From a virus: DNA of 32,509 nucleotides. Numbering within the stretch: the first letter of the stretch is position 1; each line of letters starts with the position of its first letter. Of the stretch, positions 4,369 to 12,573 are shown in pieces. Below the pieces are notes generated by a model. It was not told the DNA's origin and did no database searches. It saw only the letters and a program-made list of their open reading frames with translations. Both the position numbers and the translations under genes were made by a program. Location: positions 1-32,509 of the IMG/VR virus record IMGVR_UViG_3300009285_001858, one strand, 5' to 3'.

Positions 4369-5940
4369 ATGAAACAGCTCAACTTGTGGAAGAGCCAGCA
4401 GGAGTTCTTCAGTTGGGGGCCGAGCCCCATCATGTACATGGGTGGGGTTGGTAGTGGGAAGAGTTTTGCGCTTGTGCTCAAGATGCTTTACCTGTTGGAT
4501 ACCTACCCCGGCTCTCGCGGTCTTATTGCCAGACAACGATTCAACCAGCTCAAGAAGACTACCAGCGCGACACTATGGCAACTACTTCCCCGTGACAAGG
4601 TAGCCCGTCGCAACGATAACGAAGGATCTATCACCCTCACCAACGGGTCACAGTTGCTTCTAGTCCATCTCGACTCCGCTGACTCTCTCTCTAACCTCAA
4701 ATCTCTCGAAATCAACTTCGCGGCAGTAGACCAGACAGAGGACGTGACTGCCGAAGCGTGGGACACGCTTTATGAACGTGTCGGCCGATGGTCAGGTGCA
4801 TTACGGCGTGGTGGCTGGCCCATCGATTGGCCTTACAAGAATAGGCTCGGGCAGAACATTCCCCCGCGCTATCTCTTCGGCAACTGCTACTCCCCGGGCT
4901 ATGACCATTGGATCACTCAGCGCTTTTGGGAGCATGGAACAGAGCGGGATAAGTATCGGGCACAAGGATATAAGGTTGTCAGTGGGTCTACGCGGGATAA
5001 TCTCGCACTGTCAGAGGAGTATGTTGCTGACCGTATTGCAATGGGGCCAGAGTATGTAAGAAGGTTCGTAGATGCTACTGACTGGGGCGCGCATGAAGGG
5101 CGCATCTTCGACATTGACGCTCAGTCCATTCTTGAACCTACGCAGGAGATTGTAGATCGCATCAGAAGGACGATGAGACTTCATCGAGTCTATGATCATG
5201 GAGAAGCGAGTCCCTCTGCCATGATTTGGTATGCCACTGACCAGTACCACAACATCTTCGTCTATCGAGAGTATATGCAGGCCGGACTGGTGGTCTCAGA
5301 GCATCGTCGCAATATCTACGATCTGAGCAAACTGGATAGTCCGAATGGGAACGTGCCGCCGCCTTATTATTCGAACCTTGCTGACCCCGCAATCATGAGC
5401 AAGAATCGGGGCCGCACTCTCACCAGCAAACCCACGTGGTCAGTGGCTGATGAGTTCGCGGATCGGCGAGTGATGGATCCTGAGACAGCCATTTACTTTC
5501 GTAAGGCTGAAAATGACGAGGCGATGACCATCAACCGCGTACGAGAGTATTTACGGCCAGATAAGCGACACGCCAATCCGCTTACTGGCAAGCGTGGCGC
5601 ACCCCGTATCTACTTCCTCCGTAGGACGGCCGAGTATCCCTATGGTTGCTTCGAGACACTGGTAGATATCAGGTCAGCGAAGCGGAAGGAAGTAGGGGTT
5701 AAGCCAGACGGTACTAAGCTCTTTGGCGATGAGCGGGATGATAAGGTGAGGGACCATTTGCTGGACTGTATCCGCTATCTTGTCGGCACTCGGCCTGCTC
5801 TTGGACCTAAGGCTGAGGCTCCTCCGGCTGATCCAGGTACACTACGTATAGACGACTATTACAAGATTACAGCAATGGAGAATAGTCGAGCGGCAATGAG
5901 AGCGAAGCGAGATTATAGAGGAAGTCCATATGGCTATTAA
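4369..5940 (+). CDS. terL: Terminase large subunit
   Basis: The 523-residue packaging motor couples ATP hydrolysis to DNA translocation into the prohead and cuts the concatemer. Walker A is GGVGSGKS at residues 25-32. The Walker B strand with catalytic Glu is FAAVDQTED at 117-125. The C-terminal RNase H-fold nuclease shows Asp276 (VYDHGEASPSA), Asp339 (LADPA) and the DDKVRDHLLD region with Asp462 and Asp466, as expected for two-metal catalysis. Length and domain order are normal for the family. The C-terminal 40 residues are basic and probably contact the portal. The gene's end overlaps the following amidase-like gene by 11 bases. Confidence 0.95.
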   Translation: MKQLNLWKSQQEFFSWGPSPIMYMGGVGSGKSFALVLKMLYLLDTYPGSRGLIARQRFNQLKKTTSATLWQLLPRDKVARRNDNEGSITLTNGSQLLLVHLDSADSLSNLKSLEINFAAVDQTEDVTAEAWDTLYERVGRWSGALRRGGWPIDWPYKNRLGQNIPPRYLFGNCYSPGYDHWITQRFWEHGTERDKYRAQGYKVVSGSTRDNLALSEEYVADRIAMGPEYVRRFVDATDWGAHEGRIFDIDAQSILEPTQEIVDRIRRTMRLHRVYDHGEASPSAMIWYATDQYHNIFVYREYMQAGLVVSEHRRNIYDLSKLDSPNGNVPPPYYSNLADPAIMSKNRGRTLTSKPTWSVADEFADRRVMDPETAIYFRKAENDEAMTINRVREYLRPDKRHANPLTGKRGAPRIYFLRRTAEYPYGCFETLVDIRSAKRKEVGVKPDGTKLFGDERDDKVRDHLLDCIRYLVGTRPALGPKAEAPPADPGTLRIDDYYKITAMENSRAAMRAKRDYRGSPYGY

Positions 5941-6487
5941 ACCAATTTATGTGCAAGCCGGCGATACCTTCTTCACCCGCAGTAACAGCCTTCTCGGAAT
6001 GGCAATTAGGTTGGCAGAGAGAGACCCGGGCGAGGAAGCTGTATGGGCAAATCATACAGGAGTAGTTGTGGAGAGCGGGTGGATCGGCGGCAATACATTT
6101 CCACAAGCTGTCGTAGTTGAGGCACTGTGGAAGACTCGCAAAGGGCCGCTGAAGGTAAATGGGATTGAGGTACGAGTCTTTGGACCAGCAGGTAAGCTGT
6201 CTGCTAAAGAACTAGCATTATTCAGATCAGAGGCTGATAAATACGTAGGCGACACCTATGGTTGGTGGAAACTTGGGTTCCATCTCATTGACAGGCTGGC
6301 ATTCAAAGGCAAGAAAGTTGTTAGCAGACTGCTTTTTCTAGACAAGCGCCCCATTTGTTCGTATCTTGCAGCTAAAGTTAATGCCTCTGTAGATTTGTTC
6401 TTTGGCATGTTGCCTGAAGTAGCCACCCCCGATGAAATGGTCGATTTTTGTGAGACCAACCCCGACTACTGGGTGGAGAGAGTCTAA
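5930..6487 (+). CDS. Permuted papain-fold amidase-like protein (YiiX/NlpC-like)
   Basis: The 185-residue protein opens with GDTFFTRSNSLLGMAIRLA, followed by NHTGVVVE with His42, and has its Cys later at 143 (RPICSYLA). This His-before-Cys order marks the circularly permuted NlpC/P60 (YiiX/YaeF) group of papain-like enzymes, where Cys and His are the catalytic pair. Typical reactions are amide cleavage in peptidoglycan peptides or lipids. There is no signal peptide. AGAGGAAG precedes the ATG inside the end of TerL. Its place between TerL and portal suggests a virion-associated hydrolase or an accessory lysis enzyme. Which one cannot be decided here. Confidence 0.7.
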   Translation: MAIKPIYVQAGDTFFTRSNSLLGMAIRLAERDPGEEAVWANHTGVVVESGWIGGNTFPQAVVVEALWKTRKGPLKVNGIEVRVFGPAGKLSAKELALFRSEADKYVGDTYGWWKLGFHLIDRLAFKGKKVVSRLLFLDKRPICSYLAAKVNASVDLFFGMLPEVATPDEMVDFCETNPDYWVERV

Positions 6488-6524
6488 GTAGTTGATATAC
6501 TGTCTTTAGGAGGAGTTGAGAGTT

Positions 6525-6710
6525 ATGAAACTAGCAGATTATCTAACTAAGCGGGCCAAATTCGTAAAAGCGGCGCAAACGCGACTTGACCGTATGGACA
6601 GTGGCGAGAATGATGCCTCATGGGCGAGTAAGCTACAGGACGAAGTGAATATGGATATTTGGGAGCGGCTAGAAACTTTAGAAGCGCTGCTCAGTCCTCC
6701 AACGGAGTAA
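6525..6710 (+). CDS. 61-residue helical hypothetical protein
   Basis: ATG at 6525 follows AGGAGG at 11 bases. A TTG three codons earlier would be too close to that site. The protein is highly charged and mostly helical (LADYLTKRAKFVKAAQTRLDRM, then WERLETLEALL), probably a small coiled coil. It lies 5 bases before the portal gene. No family is recognised. Small helical proteins next to the portal are sometimes assembly factors, but nothing in the sequence proves it. Confidence 0.65.
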   Translation: MKLADYLTKRAKFVKAAQTRLDRMDSGENDASWASKLQDEVNMDIWERLETLEALLSPPTE

Positions 6711-6715
6711 TCTAG

Positions 6716-8656
6716 GTGGCTGTTAACGAAGATTACGTCAAGGTTTGGCGCAAGCGGATAGATACCGCGAAAAAAGCCAAGGAAGAATACGAGAAGGTTA
6801 ACCGCGTTAATGAGTGTTACTCATATTGGCGCGGAGACCAACTTGTCGAGCCTTTTGATGAATTTGGCAACCGCCGCGCCCAGATCAACAAGATTCACCC
6901 AGAGGTAAAGAACAATCTTCCTGGCCTCTACTTCTATCGCCCTTTCGCTCGTCTAACTACTGCACCTGAGGTGGGCAACGATCCTGGCTCAGAGGTGGAT
7001 GCGCAGACCAGCCTATTGCAAGACACCGCTAACCATCTCATCCGCGATCCTGAGACTCGGTTTAAAGAAGCTACCCATCTAGCGTTGAAAGAAGCCCATT
7101 GGGCATTTGGTTTGGTAGAGGCTGGATACTCTGCTGAATTCAAGGACGCACCTAATGCTGAGCGACCGCCACTTAAAGAGAATAAAGATACGAAGATCAC
7201 GGGTGGGAAGGATTCTACCCAAGTTGGGAAGGCTGAGCCGGCAGTAGATGAGTTGGGGTTGTCAGTAGGCGAGGACTCAGATTATGAATCCATGTTGGCC
7301 GAGGTGCAGAAGTTGCAGGGTCAACTTAAGTCTGAGAAATTCTTCGTCAAGTTCATCCCCGCCAAGCAGGCTCTAATCTCATCCACCGATAAAGCTATTC
7401 TGGAAGAGAATGACTGGGTAGGATACTACGAGGATGTACCGCTGGAAGATGTTAAGCGATCCAAGGGATATAAGAATCTCAAGGATCTAAAGGCATCTAC
7501 TGGCGATGAGAAGCGTGACGCTTCCAATGAAGAATATTGTGAGCGGACGGGTACGCCTAAGAGTGTACGGCTCTTCAAAATCTGGGACTTGCGGACGAAG
7601 GTTCGCTACGTGTTTGCAGAAGGGCATAACAAGTGCCTACTTCAAGAGGCGTACAAGCGCTGCCCCCTGAAGTTCCTTCGCTTTGACGTAGACCCTTACC
7701 ATTTCTTCCCTCGCCCTCCTCTACTTTCCAAACTCGGCCCTCAGGACGACTATAACCAATCCCGAGAGTATATCCGCAAAGAGCGGAATAGTCGCGTATC
7801 GCGCTATACCTATGATGATGATGCGATCGAAGTCGGCCAGATGCAGAAGCTTGAAACTGGCGAGATGGGCATCTATATCCCCCGTAAAGCTGGAACAACT
7901 AATGTTATTGAGCCTGTCAACCAACCTTCATTCTCTGGAGAGGCTGTCCAATCTCTCACACTTTCTGATAAGGAGTTTGCTGATGTTGGAGGAGTCGGAG
8001 GAGACGCGAAAGTTGCGGCAACTAAGACTGCGACGCAGGCTAAAATTGCTGAGACTAAACTTCAAGCACAGGACAGCTTTGAGCGAACTCAGGTGGCTGA
8101 ATGGCTTGGCGAAGTGGTTAGAGAACTGCTCTCGCTGGCTATCGAGAGAATGAATCTGGATCGCTGGATTGCTATTAACGTCCCTGCGGATTCCCTCTAC
8201 CAACAACAGCTTGCGATGGATATTGGGCAGAAATTTGAGAAGATTAATGCCAATATTCTTTCGGATGAAGCCGCCGGCGTGCGGTGGGACGTGGTTATTG
8301 ATGTCGAGAGTTTGAGTCCCGTCTCCGAAGAAGAGAAGTTTCAGAAGCTGCTTGCTGGCCTACAGACTATCAGCGCCCCACCACTGGCCCGCCTATTCAG
8401 CGTCTCTCCGCCCCTGCTAAAGATGTTCTTAGATGGGCTTGGGATTAAGTCTGCCAAAGATCAAGAGATTATTTCCGGCTCTATGCAGCAAGTGGTGCAG
8501 ATGGAGATGCAACTCGCCGCTCAGTCGCAAAATTCGGCCACAGGAGTTAGTGGTCAGGCTGCTCCCGGCCAACCTACTTCCCCATCCCCTGGCGGTGGCC
8601 CACAGCCCGGCAGTCCTCCTGGCCCCGGCGCGAGTATGCCAAAGGCTGGTGGCTAA
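6716..8656 (+). CDS. Portal protein
   Basis: The 646-residue protein should form the dodecameric ring at the capsid vertex through which DNA passes. It follows TerL and precedes scaffold and capsid, and its length fits the portals of short-tailed phages. Residues about 310-365 hold a characteristic stretch (KFLRFDVDPYHFFPRPPL, then DDYNQSREYIRKERNSR), like the conserved stem/clip region. Residues 420-480 are an Ala/Lys/Thr-rich helix that could be the alpha-helical wing or channel helix. The last 35 residues are Pro/Gly/Ser low complexity. The start is GTG at 6716 with GGAG about 8 bases before it. TAA overlaps the next ATG. Confidence 0.85.
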   Translation: MAVNEDYVKVWRKRIDTAKKAKEEYEKVNRVNECYSYWRGDQLVEPFDEFGNRRAQINKIHPEVKNNLPGLYFYRPFARLTTAPEVGNDPGSEVDAQTSLLQDTANHLIRDPETRFKEATHLALKEAHWAFGLVEAGYSAEFKDAPNAERPPLKENKDTKITGGKDSTQVGKAEPAVDELGLSVGEDSDYESMLAEVQKLQGQLKSEKFFVKFIPAKQALISSTDKAILEENDWVGYYEDVPLEDVKRSKGYKNLKDLKASTGDEKRDASNEEYCERTGTPKSVRLFKIWDLRTKVRYVFAEGHNKCLLQEAYKRCPLKFLRFDVDPYHFFPRPPLLSKLGPQDDYNQSREYIRKERNSRVSRYTYDDDAIEVGQMQKLETGEMGIYIPRKAGTTNVIEPVNQPSFSGEAVQSLTLSDKEFADVGGVGGDAKVAATKTATQAKIAETKLQAQDSFERTQVAEWLGEVVRELLSLAIERMNLDRWIAINVPADSLYQQQLAMDIGQKFEKINANILSDEAAGVRWDVVIDVESLSPVSEEEKFQKLLAGLQTISAPPLARLFSVSPPLLKMFLDGLGIKSAKDQEIISGSMQQVVQMEMQLAAQSQNSATGVSGQAAPGQPTSPSPGGGPQPGSPPGPGASMPKAGG

Positions 8657-8892
8657 TGGCTAAACCTGCTGTAAGACAACTAATTCAACTTCGTCGTCAA
8701 CTTGATCGGCTTGAGGAAGATGTAAGGGCAAATGTGCGAGAGACGCAGCTAGCATCTACAGCCGCGATTACGGAACTTGGAACCACAGTTGGTGATGAGA
8801 GACTGGTAAAATTCGCTGGAGACACTTGGACACTGAGACACGAGAGCGGCGGAATTAGAGTTATTCCACAAGTTCTAGACGAGGATATTTAG
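8656..8892 (+). CDS. 78-residue coiled-coil hypothetical protein
   Basis: The start overlaps the portal stop (TAATG). Residues 7-40 are a charged heptad-like helix (LIQLRRQLDRLEEDVRANV), and the remainder is a short beta-looking segment (KFAGDTWTLRHESGGIRVIP). The family is unknown. Translational coupling to the portal points to a head-assembly or portal-associated role, by inference only. Confidence 0.65.
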   Translation: MAKPAVRQLIQLRRQLDRLEEDVRANVRETQLASTAAITELGTTVGDERLVKFAGDTWTLRHESGGIRVIPQVLDEDI

Positions 8893-8901
8893 GAGAGTAC
8901 G

Positions 8902-9396
8902 ATGCCCCGACAAGTAATGATTCCTTTTGAGATTACGGCCACTAATCTCAATCTTGCAGACTCGACGTTGCAGACACTCCACACCTTCCCCAACGATGGG
9001 CTCGTCCGTGTGCCTACTCGACTGGAGCTGAAGCGCAATGCCGGTACAGCTTATACTCTCTCCTATCCTGGCGGCAAGAAAGCTGGACAGAGGAAGCTGG
9101 AGACCTTCCAACGAGAAGTGGACAACTATACTGCGATTTTCAGCGGCGGCCCCTTCCTCGTCATTGAGAGCAAGGACGATGAGGATAGGAGTCGGCCACA
9201 CATCTTCATTCCCGAAGAAGGACTACTTGACGTAGCGACGACACAAACTCGTCTCTGCTTCCCTCTTCGTGACGGTCATGTGTTTAACTCCAATGCGACC
9301 AGCTTTACTCTTCGTTCATTGGCTGGACTTGCTAGTGGCACCGGTAGCCTTCTCGGCCGCTTGTATTTTGACGAGTATACGGTAGGGGGATTCTAG
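8902..9396 (+). CDS. Hypothetical beta-rich head-region protein
   Basis: The 164-residue protein starts behind GGAGAG. It is rich in beta-prone stretches (MIPFEITATNLNL, LVRVPTRLELKRN, FLVIES) and ends with a Gly-rich strand segment. The segment LVRVPTRLELKRNAGTAYTL is reminiscent of small beta-sandwich proteins found between portal and capsid genes in many uncharacterised phages. No enzyme motif is visible. A minor head or decoration role is plausible. Confidence 0.65.
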   Translation: MPRQVMIPFEITATNLNLADSTLQTLHTFPNDGLVRVPTRLELKRNAGTAYTLSYPGGKKAGQRKLETFQREVDNYTAIFSGGPFLVIESKDDEDRSRPHIFIPEEGLLDVATTQTRLCFPLRDGHVFNSNATSFTLRSLAGLASGTGSLLGRLYFDEYTVGGF

Positions 9397-9398
9397 TC

Positions 9399-9515
9399 AT
9401 GAAGAAGATGGGTTCGGAAATGATGGTCAAGGCTCTTGCAGCCAAGGGCTTTGGTGGGAAGAAAAAGAAATCCATGAAGCCAATGATGAAGATGGCGGGT
9501 CATGACAAAATGTGA
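9399..9515 (+). CDS. 38-residue Lys/Met-rich basic peptide
   Basis: ATG at 9399 is three bases after the previous stop and has a GGGGG run before it. Of 38 residues 11 are Lys and 9 are Met, with only two acidic residues (Glu7, Asp36). It includes GKKKKSMKPMMKM. TGA overlaps the next gene by 14 bases. Such a strongly basic, Met-rich peptide in a head module could bind DNA or the packaging machinery. No family is assigned. Confidence 0.6.
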   Translation: MKKMGSEMMVKALAAKGFGGKKKKSMKPMMKMAGHDKM

Positions 9516-9756
9516 TTCCTGCGGTAATGAATTGCATATTGGGGACTGGCCCTACTGTCCCCACGGCTCCTCACGATTTCACGTAGATGCCTTCGAAGGG
9601 TATTTCGATGAAATGATAGATTCCGACCCAGTGTGGATTACCTCTGCCCATCAGCGGCGGAAGATCATGGATGAGAAGGGCCTGGAATACAAAGAGAAGT
9701 TTCGCAATGATCGGGCAGGAGCACTGCCACTGTTTTTTGATATGGGTAGACGCTGA
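9502..9756 (+). CDS. Small zinc-ribbon protein
   Basis: The 84-residue protein starts with CDSCGNEL and continues to WPYCPHGS, so three Cys plus His can form a zinc ribbon resembling the FmdB/regulatory zinc-ribbon proteins found in phage head modules. The rest (FEGYFDEMI, DEKGLEYKEKFRNDR) is helical and charged. It overlaps both neighbours (14 bases upstream, TGATG downstream), so it is expressed with the head genes. The role is unknown. Binding to nucleic acid or protein is possible. Confidence 0.75.
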   Translation: MTKCDSCGNELHIGDWPYCPHGSSRFHVDAFEGYFDEMIDSDPVWITSAHQRRKIMDEKGLEYKEKFRNDRAGALPLFFDMGRR

Positions 9757-10253
9757 TGACCAAGCCGACAGAAGCTCGTAGGCGTGCATGGATGGGAGCT
9801 GACCGCCGTCACAATATGGCACTCCCGGCAGAGGCACGTAATTCTATCGAGAATGAACTGTTGGATCACTACAGCGTCGGAGCAGACCTCGGGCCGGTAA
9901 TGGGACCAATTCTAGGGGTAGCGCAAGAGACCGTGGGCAGACCGCTTTTATCCCGCTATCCGAACCTTGCCAATAAATTGCTGCCCAGCGTTTTCAACTT
10001 CAAAACGGAAAGCAATCAGCGGCTCGGCGCTATCGACCCGTATAAGAAGCCTACGATATCGGACGCAGCGAACAATTTGGCTGCTACACTAGCTGGTTCT
10101 CTTGACAACTATCCATGGCTACAATCTTCGCTCGGTCTCACTCAGAACGAGATACTTGGCGGGCAAGCGCCGTCTGCTGAACCGGCGGTCAATGACGTAC
10201 TGACTGGTGCACTGATGAAGAAGACGTTTCGTAAGCCTCCCGCGAGGCAATGA
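9756..10253 (+). CDS. Hypothetical 165-residue protein
   Basis: The ATG overlaps the preceding TGA. The N terminus is basic (RRRAWMGADRRH), the middle is mixed with a Gly/Pro/Val run (GPVMGPILGVAQETVGRP) that is moderately hydrophobic but not a clear membrane span, and the C terminus is basic. I recognise no family. It belongs to the head-region operon between portal and scaffold by its overlaps, and is probably a minor virion or assembly protein. Confidence 0.65.
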   Translation: MTKPTEARRRAWMGADRRHNMALPAEARNSIENELLDHYSVGADLGPVMGPILGVAQETVGRPLLSRYPNLANKLLPSVFNFKTESNQRLGAIDPYKKPTISDAANNLAATLAGSLDNYPWLQSSLGLTQNEILGGQAPSAEPAVNDVLTGALMKKTFRKPPARQ

Positions 10254-10254
10254 T

Positions 10255-10464
10255 GTGGATATTGGCCTTGAAATCGGCTGGATGGGCAAATGCCATATCT
10301 GCGAACAGATTCGTCCAGTCAAAGTCTGCGACGCTTGTGGAGGACATTGGTTCTGCAAAGGGTGTAGAGGTAATTGGTTCTTACGAGGGGTTGAGGCAGT
10401 CAGGGAAAAAGTCGGCGGGCGACGTGACGGATGTTGTGGGGTAGATAATGGCTCAATATTCTGA
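10255..10464 (+). CDS. Small zinc-finger protein (GTG start)
   Basis: This 69-residue frame reads CHICEQIRPVKVCDACGGHWFCKGC, six Cys in three CxxC pairs plus one His: a dense zinc-binding module like a double zinc ribbon. That pattern makes it the real gene over the overlapping frame from 10250, which has no motif. GTG at 10255 has GAGG 7 bases before it and lies directly after the previous stop. It overlaps the following gene by 17 bases. It is the third small zinc-binding gene in the rightward head module. Confidence 0.7.
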   Translation: MDIGLEIGWMGKCHICEQIRPVKVCDACGGHWFCKGCRGNWFLRGVEAVREKVGGRRDGCCGVDNGSIF

Positions 10465-11392
10465 TCCGTACGAAAATTGGAAAGCGGCCGGTCGCCCAGG
10501 CGGTAGTTTCGCCACTTGGCAGGCGAGTCAAGCTGCTCCCGTGCCTGCTGCTGCTCCCGCCCCAGCCGCTGCTCAACCAACCGCTCAGCCGGTCGCAGCT
10601 CCTGCTGCTCCTGCCGGTGTCCCTACCCCCGAGCAGCTACGAGCAAAGGCAAAGGCCGAGGGATGGTCAGAGGATTTTGACCGCTTTGATGATGCGCAGC
10701 TTCAACGGTGGCTGAGTAGCGGACTCTATGACCCGAACACGGGCAAATTCAGGTCAGAGAATGATCCGACTGGCGCGGCTACCTATGATAAGCCTGCCGA
10801 ATGCCCTCCTGGCACAACCTTCCACGGCTCCAAGTGCGTGAGCTGGGATCAGCTTCCATATGAGTTGGGCGGCACTGGATCTGCCGGTCCTGCTGGCGGT
10901 CCTGGCGGCGGCAGTCCTGCTGCTGCCCCAGCCTTCGACCCAACTAACCCACTTCAAAGCCAATTAGTTAATCAGTACCAAGAACGTGGCAATATGTTCA
11001 GTAGCCAGCAGCCGGGTGGATTTGGCGAGAGTTTGACTGGCGGCGGTATCTTCTGGGGTCAAGGTGGACAAGGGGCGGTTAATCCGGCTCTTACTGCCGC
11101 TGCTCTGAATGCTTTTACTCCCGCAGCTCCATCACAAACTGGTGGCGGGCAGCCAGCGGCTAAACCTCCTCTTTCAGCGGCATCTAATGCGGGCAATATG
11201 CAGCCTGCGATGACTTCAGCATTTGCTGGCGGTTTCACTGGTAAAGGTACTGGAGATGTGACAACCGGTATACAGCAACCAACGGGTATGATTGGTGCTG
11301 CGCCTGCTCCCGCCAAACCACTCGAAGGCGCACTTGCTCGTCAATACAAGGATCCAAATAAATGGTGGATGCCAGAGAATCGCGTGCGTTAG
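10448..11392 (+). CDS. Ala/Pro/Gly-rich low-complexity structural protein
   Basis: The 314-residue protein has an aromatic, charged N terminus (MAQYSDPYENWKAAGRPGG), a long Ala/Pro stretch about residues 29-58, a small helical domain (EQLRAKAKAEGWSEDFDRFD, then LQRWLSSGLYD) about 60-95, a Cys-containing segment (CPPGTTFHGSKC), and then Gly/Gln/Ala-rich sequence. The extreme C terminus is again folded-looking (YKDPNKWWMPENRVR). No enzyme motif is seen. Placed just before the scaffold, it may be a minor capsid, linker or assembly factor. It could equally be a disordered ejection-type protein. Confidence 0.7.
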   Translation: MAQYSDPYENWKAAGRPGGSFATWQASQAAPVPAAAPAPAAAQPTAQPVAAPAAPAGVPTPEQLRAKAKAEGWSEDFDRFDDAQLQRWLSSGLYDPNTGKFRSENDPTGAATYDKPAECPPGTTFHGSKCVSWDQLPYELGGTGSAGPAGGPGGGSPAAAPAFDPTNPLQSQLVNQYQERGNMFSSQQPGGFGESLTGGGIFWGQGGQGAVNPALTAAALNAFTPAAPSQTGGGQPAAKPPLSAASNAGNMQPAMTSAFAGGFTGKGTGDVTTGIQQPTGMIGAAPAPAKPLEGALARQYKDPNKWWMPENRVR

Positions 11393-11419
11393 GTGTAAAC
11401 TAGGTTTAGGAGGAGACAA

Positions 11420-12376
11420 ATGGCGGATGAGCTTAATGACGCGATTGCGTCAGCAGTGAGTGAGACTAAGGCTGAAGTAGAAGGTACGGGTGCGACAGTA
11501 GTTCCTGACAAGGTTGAGACCGCGCCTGCGGAATCAGAGGTTGCTGCCACTGAGCCGGCTAAGGAAGAGGCTCCAGTAAAAGAGACTAAGCCTGTAGCAG
11601 AGCCCGAAGAGAGTTTCAGCCTCTCTGCCGCACAACTGGAGAAGATTAATAAAGACCCTGAGCTGCGGACGCTTTATCGCGGTATGGTCAAGGGTTTCAC
11701 CGCCAAGACCACTGCTCTTGCAGAAACCCGCAAGTCCCTCGAAGAGAAGGCCAAAGTCGCTGATTGGATTCAGTCCGATCCTGATGCGGCTGTTGAAACT
11801 CTTGCTCGTATGCGGGGGAAGACTTTCGCGCAGGCCAAGAATGAGGCGGCTGATAAGGTTACTGACGGCCTGGAATCTAAATGGGCTGAGACAGTAGGCC
11901 CTGAGGCTGCCAAGCTGCTCAGGCCCCTATTCGAAGAGACTGCTAAGCAAATGTTGCAAAGTGTAGTAGACCCCATTAGGCAGCAGACTGAGGAACTACA
12001 GCGTGCCGCAGCCGAACGTGGTATTGCTGCCTCCGTCCAGGGCTTTGGTGCTTCCCGTGTGGAAGCAGGCGAAGAGTGGGACGATGAGATTCAGACTGAA
12101 ATGGCCGAACTTATGAACCGCGTTAGTCCCGGCGATGAAACACCCATTGATGACTATCTCTCAACCGTCTATGACGCAGTGCAGGCTAGTCGCAACCGTA
12201 AGCGTGGAGTAAAGACTCAGCTTGATAGACTGCGAAAAGCGCAGGCTGACACTGAGCCTACCACAACTTCCCGACCCGCCCCCCGTTCCTCTGACAGCGT
12301 AACCGTAGATATGGATGACCGCACCGCTATCGCCATGGCTACCAAACTCGCACAGCAGGAGTACGAGGCCCGTTAA
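11420..12376 (+). CDS. Probable capsid scaffolding protein
   Basis: The 318-residue protein lies directly before the major capsid gene, the usual place of the scaffold, and has the expected composition. The first 65 residues are acidic with Ala/Glu/Pro/Lys repeats and look disordered. Residues about 65-210 are long charged helices (LRTLYRGMVKGFTAKTTALA, then SLEEKAKVADWIQSD). The C-terminal end is helical and charged. Scaffolds guide prohead assembly and then leave or are degraded. No protease domain is seen. AGGAGGAG precedes the ATG. Confidence 0.75.
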   Translation: MADELNDAIASAVSETKAEVEGTGATVVPDKVETAPAESEVAATEPAKEEAPVKETKPVAEPEESFSLSAAQLEKINKDPELRTLYRGMVKGFTAKTTALAETRKSLEEKAKVADWIQSDPDAAVETLARMRGKTFAQAKNEAADKVTDGLESKWAETVGPEAAKLLRPLFEETAKQMLQSVVDPIRQQTEELQRAAAERGIAASVQGFGASRVEAGEEWDDEIQTEMAELMNRVSPGDETPIDDYLSTVYDAVQASRNRKRGVKTQLDRLRKAQADTEPTTTSRPAPRSSDSVTVDMDDRTAIAMATKLAQQEYEAR

Positions 12377-12384
12377 ATCCGTAT

Positions 12385-12405
12385 GGGGCGGTGCAATGCC
12401 GCCCC
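12385..12405 (+). terminator. GC hairpin after scaffold gene, terminator-like or attenuator
   Basis: GGGGCGG (12385-12391) and CCGCCCC (12399-12405) are perfect complements with a 7-base loop. They come 9 bases after the scaffold stop. The following bases (CTTCG) lack a T-tract, so it is at best a partial terminator or a stabilising 3' hairpin that lets scaffold and capsid messages differ in amount. Confidence 0.4.
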
Positions 12406-12573
12406 CTTCGTATGCTAGTCTATAAGTAGTAGGGCAGTAAGGGTTACAAGCCCCCTGCTCACTCTGCGGACAAGGCCACTGGCCCCCGCCCTCTGGCTAG
12501 GTCATCGCTGACGGAGACCCTAGCTTTCCGAGAGCCGTCAATATCAACCAGCAATCACTAAGGAGATTCACTA
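12406..12573 (+). other. Long leader before the major capsid gene
   Basis: There is no gene here. A second hairpin pairs GCTAGGTC (12496-12503) with GA and CCTAGC (12516-12517 and 12519-12524, one bulged C). I see no good promoter, and TATAAG at 12421-12426 lacks a -35 box. GGAG just before the ATG at 12574 is the ribosome-binding site. Confidence 0.4.

Noticed and set aside
10250-10444. Alternative rightward frame starting with ATG-ATG
   Set aside because: It overlaps 10255-10464 in another frame. The latter has three CxxC pairs and a good GAGG-GTG start, whereas this frame has no motif.
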